From assembly GCA_029266635.1 (NCBI GenBank), contig JAQSWM010000004.1, forward strand, positions 1-64,000: a DNA stretch of 64,000 nt, written 5' to 3'. Made by a program: the position numbers and the translations under genes. Shown piece after piece: positions 8,929-18,085 of this stretch (the first letter of the stretch is position 1; each line of letters starts with the position of its first letter). The notes beneath the pieces are model-generated. The model saw nothing but the letters and a program-made list of their open reading frames with translations. It did not search any database and was not told the DNA's origin. Source of the DNA: Sphingobacteriaceae bacterium (lineage in GTDB: Bacteria > Bacteroidota > Bacteroidia > Sphingobacteriales > Sphingobacteriaceae).

Positions 8929-10265
8929 GATATATCTTTTCGTTGTTATGTGTAGTTCTATCGGTTTTTGTTGCCAATGCGCAGCAAGTTGCTGTTGAAA
9001 CGCATACATTTAATTTGCAGGATTGTATCAACTATGCATACGAGCATCAGGACTCGCTCAAAAACGCACGGCTTGATGTTGAAAGTGCCAAGTACAAGGT
9101 AAAAGAAACAATTGGAATAGGCTTGCCACAAGTCAGCGGCACAGCCAATTTGCAGGATTACTTAAAAGTCCCTACGACTTTATTGCCAGGCGAATTCTTC
9201 AATCAACCTGGAACATATATCCCGGTAAAGTTCGGAGTAAAGTATCAAAGCAGCGTTGGGGTGAATATTAATCAATTAATATTCGATGGAAGCTATCTCG
9301 TCGGTTTGCAAGCGTCAAAGACTTACACTGAGCTTTCTACCAGGAACTATAATCGCACGAAAGTGCAGGCTACAGTTGCTCTAACAAAGGCTTATTACCA
9401 GGTTCTTGTGAATGATGAACAGATAAAACTTCTTGACGCAAACATCAGCCAGTTGAAACAGCAGCTCAACGAAACCTCCCAGATGAATAAACAGGGGTTT
9501 GTGGAAAAGATCGATGTTGACCGGCTTACAGTTTTGCTGAACAACCTAATGACCACCCGCTCCAACACTGTGCGTTTACTAGCCCTGGGCTACCAGATGC
9601 TGAAATTCCAGATGGGGATGCCGATTGAGGAACAGCTAATTGTAACAGACAAAATCGGAACTGTTCAATTAGATCCTGCAGCAGCAGTGGCTATGACAGA
9701 CTCTACAGCGTACAAAAATCGGGTTGAGTATAGCTTGCTTGAAACTTCACGGAAGTTGAACGAGCTAAACGTTAAGCGTTTGAAGAGCCAATACTTGCCA
9801 TCTTTAGCAGCTTTCGGAACATCGTCTTATTCTTTCCAGAATAACAATTTCGGCGACTTGTACGACAGAAAATTCCCTACGTCTATAGTTGGGCTACAGC
9901 TAAACATCCCAATTTTTAAGGGTTTCCAGCAGAAATACCGAATAAAACAGGCAGAAATCGAGGTAAAGAAATCTGACAATATTTTAGATATGCTGAAGAA
10001 CGGAATCAATCTTCAGATTGAATCTTCACGCATTATGTACACCAATGGTTTAGAATCGCTCAATAACCAGAAGCAAAATATGGATCTGGCGAGAGAGGTA
10101 CTGAGAGTAACGCGTATCAAATATGAGCAGGGCGTTGGCTCAAACATCGAGGTAACTCAGGCACAAACGCAGCTTCAGGAATCGGAAAACAATTACATTC
10201 AAGCTTTATATACTGCCTTAATCAGCAAAGTTGATTTAGACACAGCTTATGGAAACATTAAATAA
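8925..10265 (+). CDS. TolC-family outer membrane efflux protein
   Basis: Outer-membrane channel of a tripartite RND pump. A signal peptide (MRYIFSLLCVVLSVFVANAQQ) is followed by the two repeated OEP domains, each with long periplasmic helices; the domain opens with FNLQDCINYAYEHQDSLKNARLD, trimmed here to its core DCINYAYEHQDSLKNAR. Length 446 is usual. It overlaps tetR by four bases and is followed after 19 bases by the adaptor lipoprotein, so the pump is encoded in the order channel, adaptor, permease. Confidence 0.9.
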   Translation: MRYIFSLLCVVLSVFVANAQQVAVETHTFNLQDCINYAYEHQDSLKNARLDVESAKYKVKETIGIGLPQVSGTANLQDYLKVPTTLLPGEFFNQPGTYIPVKFGVKYQSSVGVNINQLIFDGSYLVGLQASKTYTELSTRNYNRTKVQATVALTKAYYQVLVNDEQIKLLDANISQLKQQLNETSQMNKQGFVEKIDVDRLTVLLNNLMTTRSNTVRLLALGYQMLKFQMGMPIEEQLIVTDKIGTVQLDPAAAVAMTDSTAYKNRVEYSLLETSRKLNELNVKRLKSQYLPSLAAFGTSSYSFQNNNFGDLYDRKFPTSIVGLQLNIPIFKGFQQKYRIKQAEIEVKKSDNILDMLKNGINLQIESSRIMYTNGLESLNNQKQNMDLAREVLRVTRIKYEQGVGSNIEVTQAQTQLQESENNYIQALYTALISKVDLDTAYGNIK

Positions 10266-10284
10266 AACCTTATCAACATATAAC

Positions 10285-11382
10285 ATGAAACCACTTATTT
10301 ATACAGCTCTGGTACTCTTTCTTGCATCGTGCGGAAGCAAGACCAAAAACAAAACGGTCCGCTTAGCTGAGCTTAAAAAACAGCAGTCGGAAATTAATCA
10401 GGAGATAACAAAGCTTGAATCTGAGCCCGGCAAAAAAGGATCATCCCGTGTTACTGAGGTCTCTGCTTTTGCTGTTCTGCCACGCACCTTTACCAGCTAT
10501 ATTCAGGTACAAGGGACGATTGATGCTGAAGAAAATGTAATGGCCAATGCTGAGGCTCCCGGGATAATCACTGCTATTTACAAAAGGGCAGGAGATCAGG
10601 TGAGCCGCGGGCAGGTGATTGCTCAGCTAGACAACAAAGCGCTGCAGCAGCAAATTTTGCAGATACAGAGCCAGGTAGAACTTGCCACCACGGTTTTCAA
10701 TCGGCAGAAGAACCTCTGGGATCAGAAAATAGGTACTGAAGTACAGTATTTGCAGGCAAAGACTAACCGCGACGTGGCTCTGAAGCAATTGGCCGCAGTT
10801 AGGGCTCAGGCTTCTATGTACCGTATTGTGGCTCCAATCAACGGAACCATTGATCAGATGGACTTAAAAATCGGGCAGGCAGTACAACCGGGGATGCAGG
10901 GCGTGCGGATTGTAAATCTTAACAAACTAAAAGTAAAAGCTGCCATACCAGAAACGTATGCAGGTAAAGTGAAACAAGGCGACAGGGTGATTGTGTCGGT
11001 TCCTGATGCAAAGGATTCTGTTAACGCAACAGTAAGCTATGCTGCCAAAGTTATTGACCCGTCTTCCAGGAGCTTTGGTATTGAAGTGCGCTTGCCTTCA
11101 AACCGTACATTGAAGCCCAACATGACTGCTGTATTGCGGATTGTTGACTATCAAAAAAGCGACGCTATCGTGTTGCCTGTAAAAGCTATCATGAAATCAG
11201 AAAGCGGCGAATATGTGTACGTGGCGGAAAATAATGTAGCCAAGCGGGTTGAAATCTCTACAGGCAGCACTTATGGCGGACAAACTGAGGTAACATCGGG
11301 ACTGACGGCTGGTGATAAAATCATCACCGAAGGAACTCAAAACATCGAAGATGGCGATGCTATCCGTGTGGTAAACCTGTAA
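10285..11382 (+). CDS. RND efflux periplasmic adaptor (HlyD/AcrA family lipoprotein)
   Basis: Membrane fusion protein linking the RND permease to TolC. I start it at the ATG at 10285, which gives a lipoprotein signal (MKPLIYTALVLFLASC) with the lipobox cysteine; an upstream in-frame ATG at 10249 lies inside tolC and would bury the signal. Then come a coiled coil (about 25-45), a lipoyl half-domain, an alpha-hairpin rich in Gln (about 115-175), the second lipoyl half (RIVAPINGTIDQMDLKIGQAVQPG) and the beta-barrel/membrane-proximal domain. About 365 residues. Confidence 0.9.
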   Translation: MKPLIYTALVLFLASCGSKTKNKTVRLAELKKQQSEINQEITKLESEPGKKGSSRVTEVSAFAVLPRTFTSYIQVQGTIDAEENVMANAEAPGIITAIYKRAGDQVSRGQVIAQLDNKALQQQILQIQSQVELATTVFNRQKNLWDQKIGTEVQYLQAKTNRDVALKQLAAVRAQASMYRIVAPINGTIDQMDLKIGQAVQPGMQGVRIVNLNKLKVKAAIPETYAGKVKQGDRVIVSVPDAKDSVNATVSYAAKVIDPSSRSFGIEVRLPSNRTLKPNMTAVLRIVDYQKSDAIVLPVKAIMKSESGEYVYVAENNVAKRVEISTGSTYGGQTEVTSGLTAGDKIITEGTQNIEDGDAIRVVNL

Positions 11383-11408
11383 TCCGACCAAAAACAAACA
11401 TTAGATAA

Positions 11409-14400
11409 ATGAAAGATATAGAAAAGGAATTTAAGCCTTCCAGTTGGGCCATAGATAACAGGACTGCTATTTATGTGCTGACTGTTATTTTGACCCTGAT
11501 GGGGATTGTTGGCTACAACACCATCCCCAAAGAAAACTTCCCGGAAGTACAGATACCGAAGATATTTATATCAACGGTTTACCCTGGCACATCTCCTGAA
11601 AATATGGAGAAGTTGATTACCAAACAGATTGAAAAACAGCTAAAATCCACACAGGGACTTAAGAAGCTAACGTCTAACTCATACCAGGATTTCTCCATGA
11701 TCACTGCCGAGTTTGATATTAACGTAGACATCAAACAGGCCAAACAGCGGGTTAAAGATGCAGTAGATAAGGCTAAGCCAGACCTGCCGCAAAACGATCA
11801 GCGCTTGAAAGAAACACAGGTAAACGACATCAACCTGTCCGATCTTCCAATTTTGTTCGTAAACATCTCAGGCGATTATGATTTGAAAAAACTGAAGGAT
11901 TATGCAGACATCCTCCAGGAACGTATAGAAAGTTTCCCGGAAATATCAAAAGTTGACATTGTTGGTGCTCTTGACCGTGAGATCCAGGTAAATGTGGACC
12001 TCAACAAGATGGCCGCAGCTATGATCAGCTTTCAGGATATCATGATGGCTGTGGGGAACGAAAATATTACCTCGTCTGGTGGTACCATACCGGTTGACGG
12101 CGTACGGCGCACCATCAACGTGAAGATGGATTTCAAATCGCCAGAGCAGTTGGCAAACCTCATCATCATGAATCCTCAGGGCCGCCCAATAGCCTTGCGG
12201 GATATTGCCGAGGTAAAGGATAGTTTTAAAACGCAGGAAAGTTACGCAAGGCTGAACGGTAAAAATGTAATCACCTTAAACGTATCTAAGCGGAGCGGGC
12301 AAAACCTGATCAAGGCTTCTGATAAAATCCGGGACCTCATTGCTGAGATGAAGCAGTCCGAACTTCCTAAAGGCTTGGACATTACTATTACCGGCGACCA
12401 GTCGAACAAAACCCGAGTTACCCTCCATGATTTGATCAATACTATCATCATCGGATTTATCTTGGTTACAGTAGTTCTGATGTTCTTCATGGGCGTAACC
12501 AATGCAGTCTTTGTTGCCCTTTCAGTGCCTCTGTCTTGTTTCCTTGCCTTCATCGCGATGCCTGCTTTGGGTGGAATCTTCGGCTTCACCTTCTCCATGA
12601 ACATGATCGTGCTGTTCTCCTTCCTGCTTGCGCTGGGAATTGTGGTGGACGATGCAATCGTGGTAATAGAAAACACTCACCGGATTTTTGATAACGGAAG
12701 AGTGCCTATTGTAAAAGCAGCGAAACTGGCGGCAGGAGAGGTGTTTATGCCTGTACTTTCCGGTACGCTGACAACGCTCGCCCCCTTTATTCCATTATTA
12801 TTTTGGAATAGTATAATCGGGAAGTTCATGTTCTTCTTGCCGGCTACATTAATTGTTACGCTGGTTGCGTCGTTGATTGTTGCTTATTTGATCAATCCTG
12901 TTTTTGCGGCAGACTTTATGAAACCGCACGACGGGCATGAGCATGCAAAGCCACGGTTCGACAGGGCTGTAAAGCGAATGCTGATCGGATTTGCCGTTTT
13001 TGCTTTGATCGGTTATTTGATCAACCGCGGGATCGGGAACTTTGTAGTGCTATTGGCATTGCTGTACTTATTCCATCATTTTGTCTTGGAAGGAGTAATT
13101 CGGAACTTTCAGGAGCGCTCATGGCCTAAATTCCAAAATTGGTATGCTAAAAAGCTAGAGTGGTTCCTACATCGCCCCTGGTCAACACTCGGAGGAACAA
13201 TTGTGCTGTTCATCGTCACGATAATCTTTATGATTATCCGCAGTCCGAAAGTTGAATTTTTCCCTTCTGCCGATCCGAATTTTATTTACGTGTATGTGGC
13301 TCTTCCTGTGGGAACCGACCAGGCTTACACCAATCAGATCACTAAAAAAGTTGAAGACAGGGTTGCCGAAGCTGTGAAGATAGACGGGCATGCCAATCCG
13401 GCTGTTTCCTCAATTATTTCCAATGTAACCATCGGCGTAACTGATCCACAGGATGAAGATCAGGGAAATTACCCCAACAAAGGAAAGGTTACGGTGGCTT
13501 TCGTGGAGTATGGCGAGCGACATGGCGATGACACTAAACGATACCTGAACAAAATTCGCGAGTCCGTGAAGGGAATTCCGGGCGCACGTATAACGGTTGC
13601 ACAGGAACAAGGCGGTCCGCCAACGGCCAAACCAATCAGTATTGAAATAACCAGCGATAACCTGGATACGCTTGTGAAAACCTCGATGAGGCTTCAAAGC
13701 TATCTGGAGAAAAAGAACATCGCCGGCGTTGAGGAGTTGAGTTCAGATTTTCAAAATAACAAGCCCGAGATTGTTTTTGATGTCGATAGAGAGCGTGCAA
13801 ACCGTCAGGGCATAACTTCAAATGCCATTTCTCAAAATATCGGGGCGGCAGTTTACGGAGCTCAGGCATCTAAATTTCATGATCAGAAAGATGATTATGA
13901 GATCAATATCAGAGCAAGGGAGGAGCAGCGGAATAACATTGATGCGTTGCGAAATATGAAGATTACCTACCGGGATATGGGCATGGGCGGCATCATCAGA
14001 CAGGTTCCAATTTCTGCATTCGCCGATATTGATTATGTGAACACATATGGCGGGATCAAGCGTAAACAGCAGAAGCGTATTATTATCCTTTCGTCGAACG
14101 TGGTAAACGGGTACAATGCTAACGAAGTTGTTGCCAATGTTCAGCGTGAGATTACTTCGTTCAGAACTCCCGATGGCGTGAACATCAGGATGGGTGGAGA
14201 GCAGGAAGAACAACAAGCTGCGGCAAGTTTCCTCGTAGGAGCATTGCTTACAGCTGTTGGTATGATTGTACTGATCCTTATACTCTTGTTCAACTCAATA
14301 GGTAAAACGTTGATTATCCTGAGTGAGATTCTCTTTAGTATCATTGGTGTATTGCTCGGGCTCACACTTTTCAACATGAGTTTCGTGATTGTAATGACCA

Positions 14401-14831
14401 TGGTGGGAATTATTGCTCTTGCAGGGGTGGTTGTGCGGAACGGGATACTGCTCGTGGAGTTTACAGACTTGATGATCGCTCAGGGGATGGAGCCGTTTGA
14501 GGCAGCGCTTGAAGGCGGGCGTACGCGGATGACTCCAGTAATTCTAACGGCAGTGGCTGCTATACTTGGGTTAATCCCGCTGGCTGTCGGATTCAATATA
14601 GATTTTACAACCTTGTTCACCGACTTTAAACCGAACATTTATTTCGGCGGAGATAGTGTAGCTTTCTGGGGACCGCTTTCATGGACCATGATTTTCGGTT
14701 TGGCGTTCGGCACATTCCTGACACTGATACTTGTGCCTTGTATGTATCTGATACGGATAGACCTGAAAGCGAAGATCTTTAAAAAGAAGAAAAAGGTCGT
14801 AGTGGAGGAAACTCTGGTGGTAGAGAATTAA
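11409..14831 (+). CDS. RND efflux permease (AcrB/hydrophobe-amphiphile family)
   Basis: Inner-membrane proton-driven drug exporter of the AcrB superfamily, 1,140 residues. Features in order: a first transmembrane helix (about 18-38), a periplasmic porter domain (VYPGTSPENMEK, QRVKDAVDKAKPDLP), and the TM4 motif GIVVDDAIVVIENTHR with the paired proton-relay aspartates near 415. A second half follows with its own porter domain and TM block (GIIALAGVVVRNGILLVEF). Additional hydrophobic segments around 520-555 make the middle longer than in AcrB. The C-terminus is basic (FKKKKKVVVEE). It is the last gene of the operon and is followed by a terminator. Substrates are unknown. Confidence 0.92.
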   Translation: MKDIEKEFKPSSWAIDNRTAIYVLTVILTLMGIVGYNTIPKENFPEVQIPKIFISTVYPGTSPENMEKLITKQIEKQLKSTQGLKKLTSNSYQDFSMITAEFDINVDIKQAKQRVKDAVDKAKPDLPQNDQRLKETQVNDINLSDLPILFVNISGDYDLKKLKDYADILQERIESFPEISKVDIVGALDREIQVNVDLNKMAAAMISFQDIMMAVGNENITSSGGTIPVDGVRRTINVKMDFKSPEQLANLIIMNPQGRPIALRDIAEVKDSFKTQESYARLNGKNVITLNVSKRSGQNLIKASDKIRDLIAEMKQSELPKGLDITITGDQSNKTRVTLHDLINTIIIGFILVTVVLMFFMGVTNAVFVALSVPLSCFLAFIAMPALGGIFGFTFSMNMIVLFSFLLALGIVVDDAIVVIENTHRIFDNGRVPIVKAAKLAAGEVFMPVLSGTLTTLAPFIPLLFWNSIIGKFMFFLPATLIVTLVASLIVAYLINPVFAADFMKPHDGHEHAKPRFDRAVKRMLIGFAVFALIGYLINRGIGNFVVLLALLYLFHHFVLEGVIRNFQERSWPKFQNWYAKKLEWFLHRPWSTLGGTIVLFIVTIIFMIIRSPKVEFFPSADPNFIYVYVALPVGTDQAYTNQITKKVEDRVAEAVKIDGHANPAVSSIISNVTIGVTDPQDEDQGNYPNKGKVTVAFVEYGERHGDDTKRYLNKIRESVKGIPGARITVAQEQGGPPTAKPISIEITSDNLDTLVKTSMRLQSYLEKKNIAGVEELSSDFQNNKPEIVFDVDRERANRQGITSNAISQNIGAAVYGAQASKFHDQKDDYEINIRAREEQRNNIDALRNMKITYRDMGMGGIIRQVPISAFADIDYVNTYGGIKRKQQKRIIILSSNVVNGYNANEVVANVQREITSFRTPDGVNIRMGGEQEEQQAAASFLVGALLTAVGMIVLILILLFNSIGKTLIILSEILFSIIGVLLGLTLFNMSFVIVMTMVGIIALAGVVVRNGILLVEFTDLMIAQGMEPFEAALEGGRTRMTPVILTAVAAILGLIPLAVGFNIDFTTLFTDFKPNIYFGGDSVAFWGPLSWTMIFGLAFGTFLTLILVPCMYLIRIDLKAKIFKKKKKVVVEETLVVEN

Positions 14832-14846
14832 TGCTACTCCCTTAAC

Positions 14847-14881
14847 AAAAAAGCCCGATGCGTTTGCATCGGGCTTTTTTT
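14847..14881. terminator. Bidirectional intrinsic terminator
   Basis: AAGCCCGATG pairs with CATCGGGCTT around a short loop, with an A-run on the left and a T-run on the right. It can end the efflux operon on the plus strand and the small lipoprotein gene at 14898-15110 on the minus strand. Confidence 0.85.
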
Positions 14882-14897
14882 GTTGAGGCTAAGATAA

Positions 14898-15110
14898 TTA
14901 CATTTTCTTAGCAGTGTCAGTAGCAGCGCTATCAACCAAAGTGCTATCAGTCAAAGTGGTGTCAGCAGAAATCATTGTAGCAGAAGTATCAGTCATAGTG
15001 CTCAAAGAATCTGAATCAGAAGATGAAGACTCAGTTTTGCTAGAGCTACAAGCAGCAACTGATAAAGAAATAGCAACAGCTAAGAAACCGAATTTGAAGA
15101 AATTTTTCAT
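14898..15110 (-). CDS. Small serine/threonine-rich lipoprotein
   Basis: A 70-residue protein with a lipoprotein signal (MKNFFKFGFLAVAISLSVAAC, lipobox VAAC). The mature part is a disordered Ser/Thr/Asp tail (SSSKTESSSSDSDSLS, then TADT-type stretches). It is a clear paralogue of the next gene upstream (15227-15433): the signal peptides differ at only two or three positions. Both have their own terminator, so each is a single-gene unit. I do not recognise a function; abundant small envelope lipoproteins of this form are common in the phylum. Confidence 0.72.
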   Translation of the reverse strand: MKNFFKFGFLAVAISLSVAACSSSKTESSSSDSDSLSTMTDTSATMISADTTLTDSTLVDSAATDTAKKM

Positions 15111-15180
15111 GTTTTTGAGTTTTGGTTAGGGTAAATAATATTTGTGACGCGAAATAAGCAAAATTTTTAAAAATATCATA

Positions 15181-15210
15181 AAAAAAGCCGCCAAGTGTTG
15201 GCGGCTTTTC
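15181..15210 (-). terminator. Terminator of the second small lipoprotein gene
   Basis: On the minus strand a stem AAAGCCGCC/GGCGGCTTT with a short loop is followed by a T-run. It lies 16 bases past the stop of the 15227-15433 gene. Confidence 0.8.
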
Positions 15211-15226
15211 CTAAGTACTTTAATTA

Positions 15227-15433
15227 CTAATTAACTGAATCTTGTTGTGCGTTAGCAGCTGAATCGATAGTGTCAGTTTTAGCATCTGCAGTAGAATCAA
15301 TTGAATCGGTTTGAACGTCAGCAGTTGAATCGATAGAATCAGAAGTGTTGCTTTCAGTTTTGTTAGAGTTACAAGCAGCAACTGATAAAGAAATTGCTAA
15401 AGCTAAAAAGCCGAATTTGAATAGATTTTTCAT
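15227..15433 (-). CDS. Small repeat-containing lipoprotein, paralogue of the neighbour
   Basis: The signal MKNLFKFGFLALAISLSVAAC ends in the lipobox cysteine. The mature 48 residues consist of a three-times repeated acidic unit (DSIDSTADVQT, DSIDSTADAKT, DTIDSAANAQQ). I chose the ATG at 15433 because it gives a proper signal; a longer frame upstream has no such feature. Only the lipobox region and signal are shared with the 14898 gene, so the tails have diverged while the export signal has stayed. No function can be assigned. Confidence 0.7.
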   Translation of the reverse strand: MKNLFKFGFLALAISLSVAACNSNKTESNTSDSIDSTADVQTDSIDSTADAKTDTIDSAANAQQDSVN

Positions 15434-15573
15434 GTCTTGGTTTTTTCTGGTGTAAATAAGTTTACTGGTTAATACCAGAGTGGATGAAAGGTAACCCGCA
15501 TATTTAAATAAATTTGCAAAAACTTTAAAAAACTGGCCAGGCACAGCAACGGGCTTAAATAAATTCCTGTGCG

Positions 15574-16179
15574 GTGGGTTACATTTTGGCTGTATATGGT
15601 ATTAACATTCAGAACGTGGTAAAAACGTCAGTTCCAGCAGACAATGAAATTATAATTGGAATTTTAAACGGGTCGCAGCAAACCCTGAACCAATTGTATA
15701 AGGCATATTTTCCGATGATCCTGCAATTCGTACTGACAAACAGCGGCGACGCCGATGATGCCAAGGACGTGTTTCAGGAGGCAGTTATCGTTCTTTATAA
15801 TAAGGTTAAGAGCGGCAATTTTGAGCTTAGCAGTAAGCTGAAAACTTTTATTTACTCAGTGTCGCGGCGGCTTTGGCTCAAACGCCTGAGCCAGAAGAGC
15901 AAGAATACCGGGAATATAAAAGACTTTGAAGAGATATTGCCGGTAGAGCATGATCTTGAGCAACATGAAATTAAAGACAGGCAATACCAGTTAATGGAAC
16001 AGTCTTTAGAGATGTTGGGTGAGCCATGCAAAACCATTATAGAAGATTTTTATTTAAAAAACAGTTCCATGCAGGATATCTGTGAAAAGTTTGGCTACAC
16101 CAATTCAGACAATGCCAAGACACAGAAATACAAATGCCTGCAACGCCTGAAAAAATTGTTTTTCCAGGGAAAAATGTAA
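15574..16179 (+). CDS. ECF-type RNA polymerase sigma factor
   Basis: Alternative sigma-70 family factor that would direct RNA polymerase to a dedicated set of promoters. Region 2 is seen at about residues 35-105 (YKAYFPMILQFV, DADDAKDVFQEAVIVLY, SKLKTFIYSVSRRLWLKRL). Region 4 is at about 135-195 (LGEPCKTIIEDFYLKNSSMQDICEKFGY). The first codon is uncertain: a GTG at 15574 opens the frame and another GTG lies at 15616; homology begins only around residue 25. The next gene starts seven bases after its stop and carries an anti-sigma-like N-terminus, so the two are almost certainly one functional unit. Confidence 0.85.
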   Translation: MGYILAVYGINIQNVVKTSVPADNEIIIGILNGSQQTLNQLYKAYFPMILQFVLTNSGDADDAKDVFQEAVIVLYNKVKSGNFELSSKLKTFIYSVSRRLWLKRLSQKSKNTGNIKDFEEILPVEHDLEQHEIKDRQYQLMEQSLEMLGEPCKTIIEDFYLKNSSMQDICEKFGYTNSDNAKTQKYKCLQRLKKLFFQGKM

Positions 16180-16186
16180 CGAGCAG

Positions 16187-17281
16187 ATGAAAGGTGATAT
16201 AGAATTATTTAATAAAATTGAAGCATACCTGAAGGGAGAGATGTCTCCCACAGAACATGCTGAATTTGACGAGTTGCGCAAAAACAACCCTGAGCTTGAC
16301 CATCAGGTTGTAGCACACCATAACTTTGTGTCTCAACTTACTGAGTATGGAAGCCGTCATCAGTTAAAGGCTGACATGGAAGATATTCACAGCCAGCTTG
16401 ATATTGCTGCCATTGAAAGTGAAGTGGTGCCCAATACTGTTCAGGTCAAAAAAATGTGGGGCAAGTATCGCTTTGATCTGGCTATCGCGGCTTCGGTAGC
16501 TATTTTGGCAGTGCTCTCAACCTTGTTATCAACCGGTTTTTTCGCTTCGGATAAAAATACCTCTAACTACAGTGCTCTCCGCCGTGAGATAAATAGCCTG
16601 AAACGTTCTCAAAACGCTCTTATCCAAAATATAAACGATAAGCCGGCTCACGGCCCTACAAACCCTGGGCAATTTGGTGGAACTGGTTTTGCCCTCACCG
16701 CCAACGGCTACGTGGTTACTAATTACCATGTGATTGAAGGTGCTGACTCTGTTTACATTCAGAACAGTGCAGGAGAATCATACAAGGTTAAGACAGTGTA
16801 TGCAGATCCGGTTTATGACCTTGCACTTCTTCAAATTACTGATAGTGCCTTCAAGCCGTTTAACTCGGTGCCATATTCAATCAAGAAAAATACGTCAGAT
16901 TTAGGCGAAGAGATTTACACAGTTGGATTTCCTAAAGACGATATCGTATTCAGCAAAGGGAGCTTAAGTTCAAAAACCGGCTATGACGGAGATACTACGG
17001 CCTACCAGATAGACATGAACGTAAATCCTGGTAACAGTGGCGGCCCGCTTTTTGACAACCGTGGCAACGTGGTTGGTGTTATTAAAGGAAAGCAGCTTAA
17101 GTATGACGGTGCTGCTTTTGCCATAAAATCTGGCTTTTTATTAAAAGCATTGGAGGCTATTCCTCAAGACTCTTTAACCGAAAAGCTGACACTTAGCAAG
17201 AAAAACTCCCTAACCGGCTTAAGCCGTGTTGAACAGGTGAAAAAGATGCGTGATTACATCTTTATCGTGAAAGTATATTAG
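16187..17281 (+). CDS. Membrane protein joining an anti-sigma-like domain to a trypsin-like protease
   Basis: Residues 1-90 are a cytoplasmic helical region resembling Bacteroidota anti-sigma domains (IEAYLKGEMSPTEHAEFDEL). A single transmembrane helix follows (about 97-119), then a short coiled coil (130-150). Residues about 163-325 are an S1C/HtrA-like protease with a complete triad: His181 in TNYHVIEG, Asp211 in VYDLALL and Ser284 in NPGNSGGP. No PDZ domain is present, unlike DegP/HtrA. The topology would put the protease in the periplasm. Coupling of sensor/protease and anti-sigma in one chain suggests regulated release of the sigma factor by envelope stress; this is inference. A terminator follows the gene. 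Confidence 0.82.
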   Translation: MKGDIELFNKIEAYLKGEMSPTEHAEFDELRKNNPELDHQVVAHHNFVSQLTEYGSRHQLKADMEDIHSQLDIAAIESEVVPNTVQVKKMWGKYRFDLAIAASVAILAVLSTLLSTGFFASDKNTSNYSALRREINSLKRSQNALIQNINDKPAHGPTNPGQFGGTGFALTANGYVVTNYHVIEGADSVYIQNSAGESYKVKTVYADPVYDLALLQITDSAFKPFNSVPYSIKKNTSDLGEEIYTVGFPKDDIVFSKGSLSSKTGYDGDTTAYQIDMNVNPGNSGGPLFDNRGNVVGVIKGKQLKYDGAAFAIKSGFLLKALEAIPQDSLTEKLTLSKKNSLTGLSRVEQVKKMRDYIFIVKVY

Positions 17282-17311
17282 ACTTTGCTTAACCTTAATA
17301 TGATTGAAATC

Positions 17312-17340
17312 GCCTCTCCACTCCAGGAGAGGCTTTTTTT
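17312..17340. terminator. Intrinsic terminator after the sigma/protease operon
   Basis: GCCTCTCC and GGAGAGGC form a perfect eight-base stem with a six-base loop, followed by seven or more Ts. It lies 30 bases after the protease stop and directly before the convergent pdxH stop. Confidence 0.85.
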
Positions 17341-17344
17341 ATTG

Positions 17345-17998
17345 CTAAGGTGCTAACCGCACAATCTTCCACTTCTTCTTGTCTATTTTCCGATATTCAA
17401 TACGGTCGTGAAGCCGATTTGTGCGTCCCTGCCAGAATTCAACCGTTTGCGGCTTTACAATATAACCCCCCCAATATGCAGGCTTGGGCACTTCGCTTTC
17501 ACTATATTTTTCTTCAAGCTGCTGGAGGCTTTTCTCGATGATTTCGCGGTTTGCTATAGGCTGGCTCTGCGGCGATGCCATTGCGCCAATCTGGCTTCCC
17601 TTAGGGCGGGAATGAAAATAGCGTTCAGACTCTTCTTTGCTGAGTTTTTCTATAGTTCCCTCTATGCGCACCTGGCGTTCGAGTTCGCCCCAGTAAAATA
17701 CCAGTGCCACCACCGGGTTTTTAGCCATCTCCTTTCCCTTTCGGCTCAGATAATTGGTATAAAACGTAAAGCCCTCATGGTTAAACCCTTTCATCAATAA
17801 GATTCTTGCTGAAGGCTTTCCATCATGAGTGGCTGTGGCTAAGGTCATTGCATTTGGCTCGTACAAGCCTGCGTCTAATGCCTGCGAAAACCAGTTCGCA
17901 AATTGGCTGATCGGGTCTGGAGCCGCATCTTTTTCTGTTAAAGTAGCCGAACGATAGTCCTGCCTCAGATTTTCAATTGTTGTTTTATCTATTGCCAT
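17345..17998 (-). CDS. pdxH: Pyridoxine/pyridoxamine 5'-phosphate oxidase
   Basis: FMN enzyme that oxidises PNP and PMP to pyridoxal 5'-phosphate, the cofactor of the aminotransferases in this window. Recognised by the PNPOx fold with FMN-contact segments (PSARILLMKGFNHEGFTFYT, YLSRKGKEMAKNP) and the C-terminal dimerisation signature (EFWQGRTNRLHDRIEY, ending WKIVRLAP). Length 217 is standard. Single gene, convergent with the sigma/protease operon. Confidence 0.95.
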   Translation of the reverse strand: MAIDKTTIENLRQDYRSATLTEKDAAPDPISQFANWFSQALDAGLYEPNAMTLATATHDGKPSARILLMKGFNHEGFTFYTNYLSRKGKEMAKNPVVALVFYWGELERQVRIEGTIEKLSKEESERYFHSRPKGSQIGAMASPQSQPIANREIIEKSLQQLEEKYSESEVPKPAYWGGYIVKPQTVEFWQGRTNRLHDRIEYRKIDKKKWKIVRLAP

Positions 17999-18085
17999 AA
18001 TTGGAGATGCTGCAAACTTAATTATTTGTATCTCTATAATAAACCTTAAGGCAAAGTATTACGTTATCTAAGAAAATATAGAAAT

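Noticed and set aside
12242-12676. 144-codon minus-strand frame inside the RND permease gene
   Set aside because: Antisense shadow of a well-supported gene; composition follows the opposite strand's codon bias.
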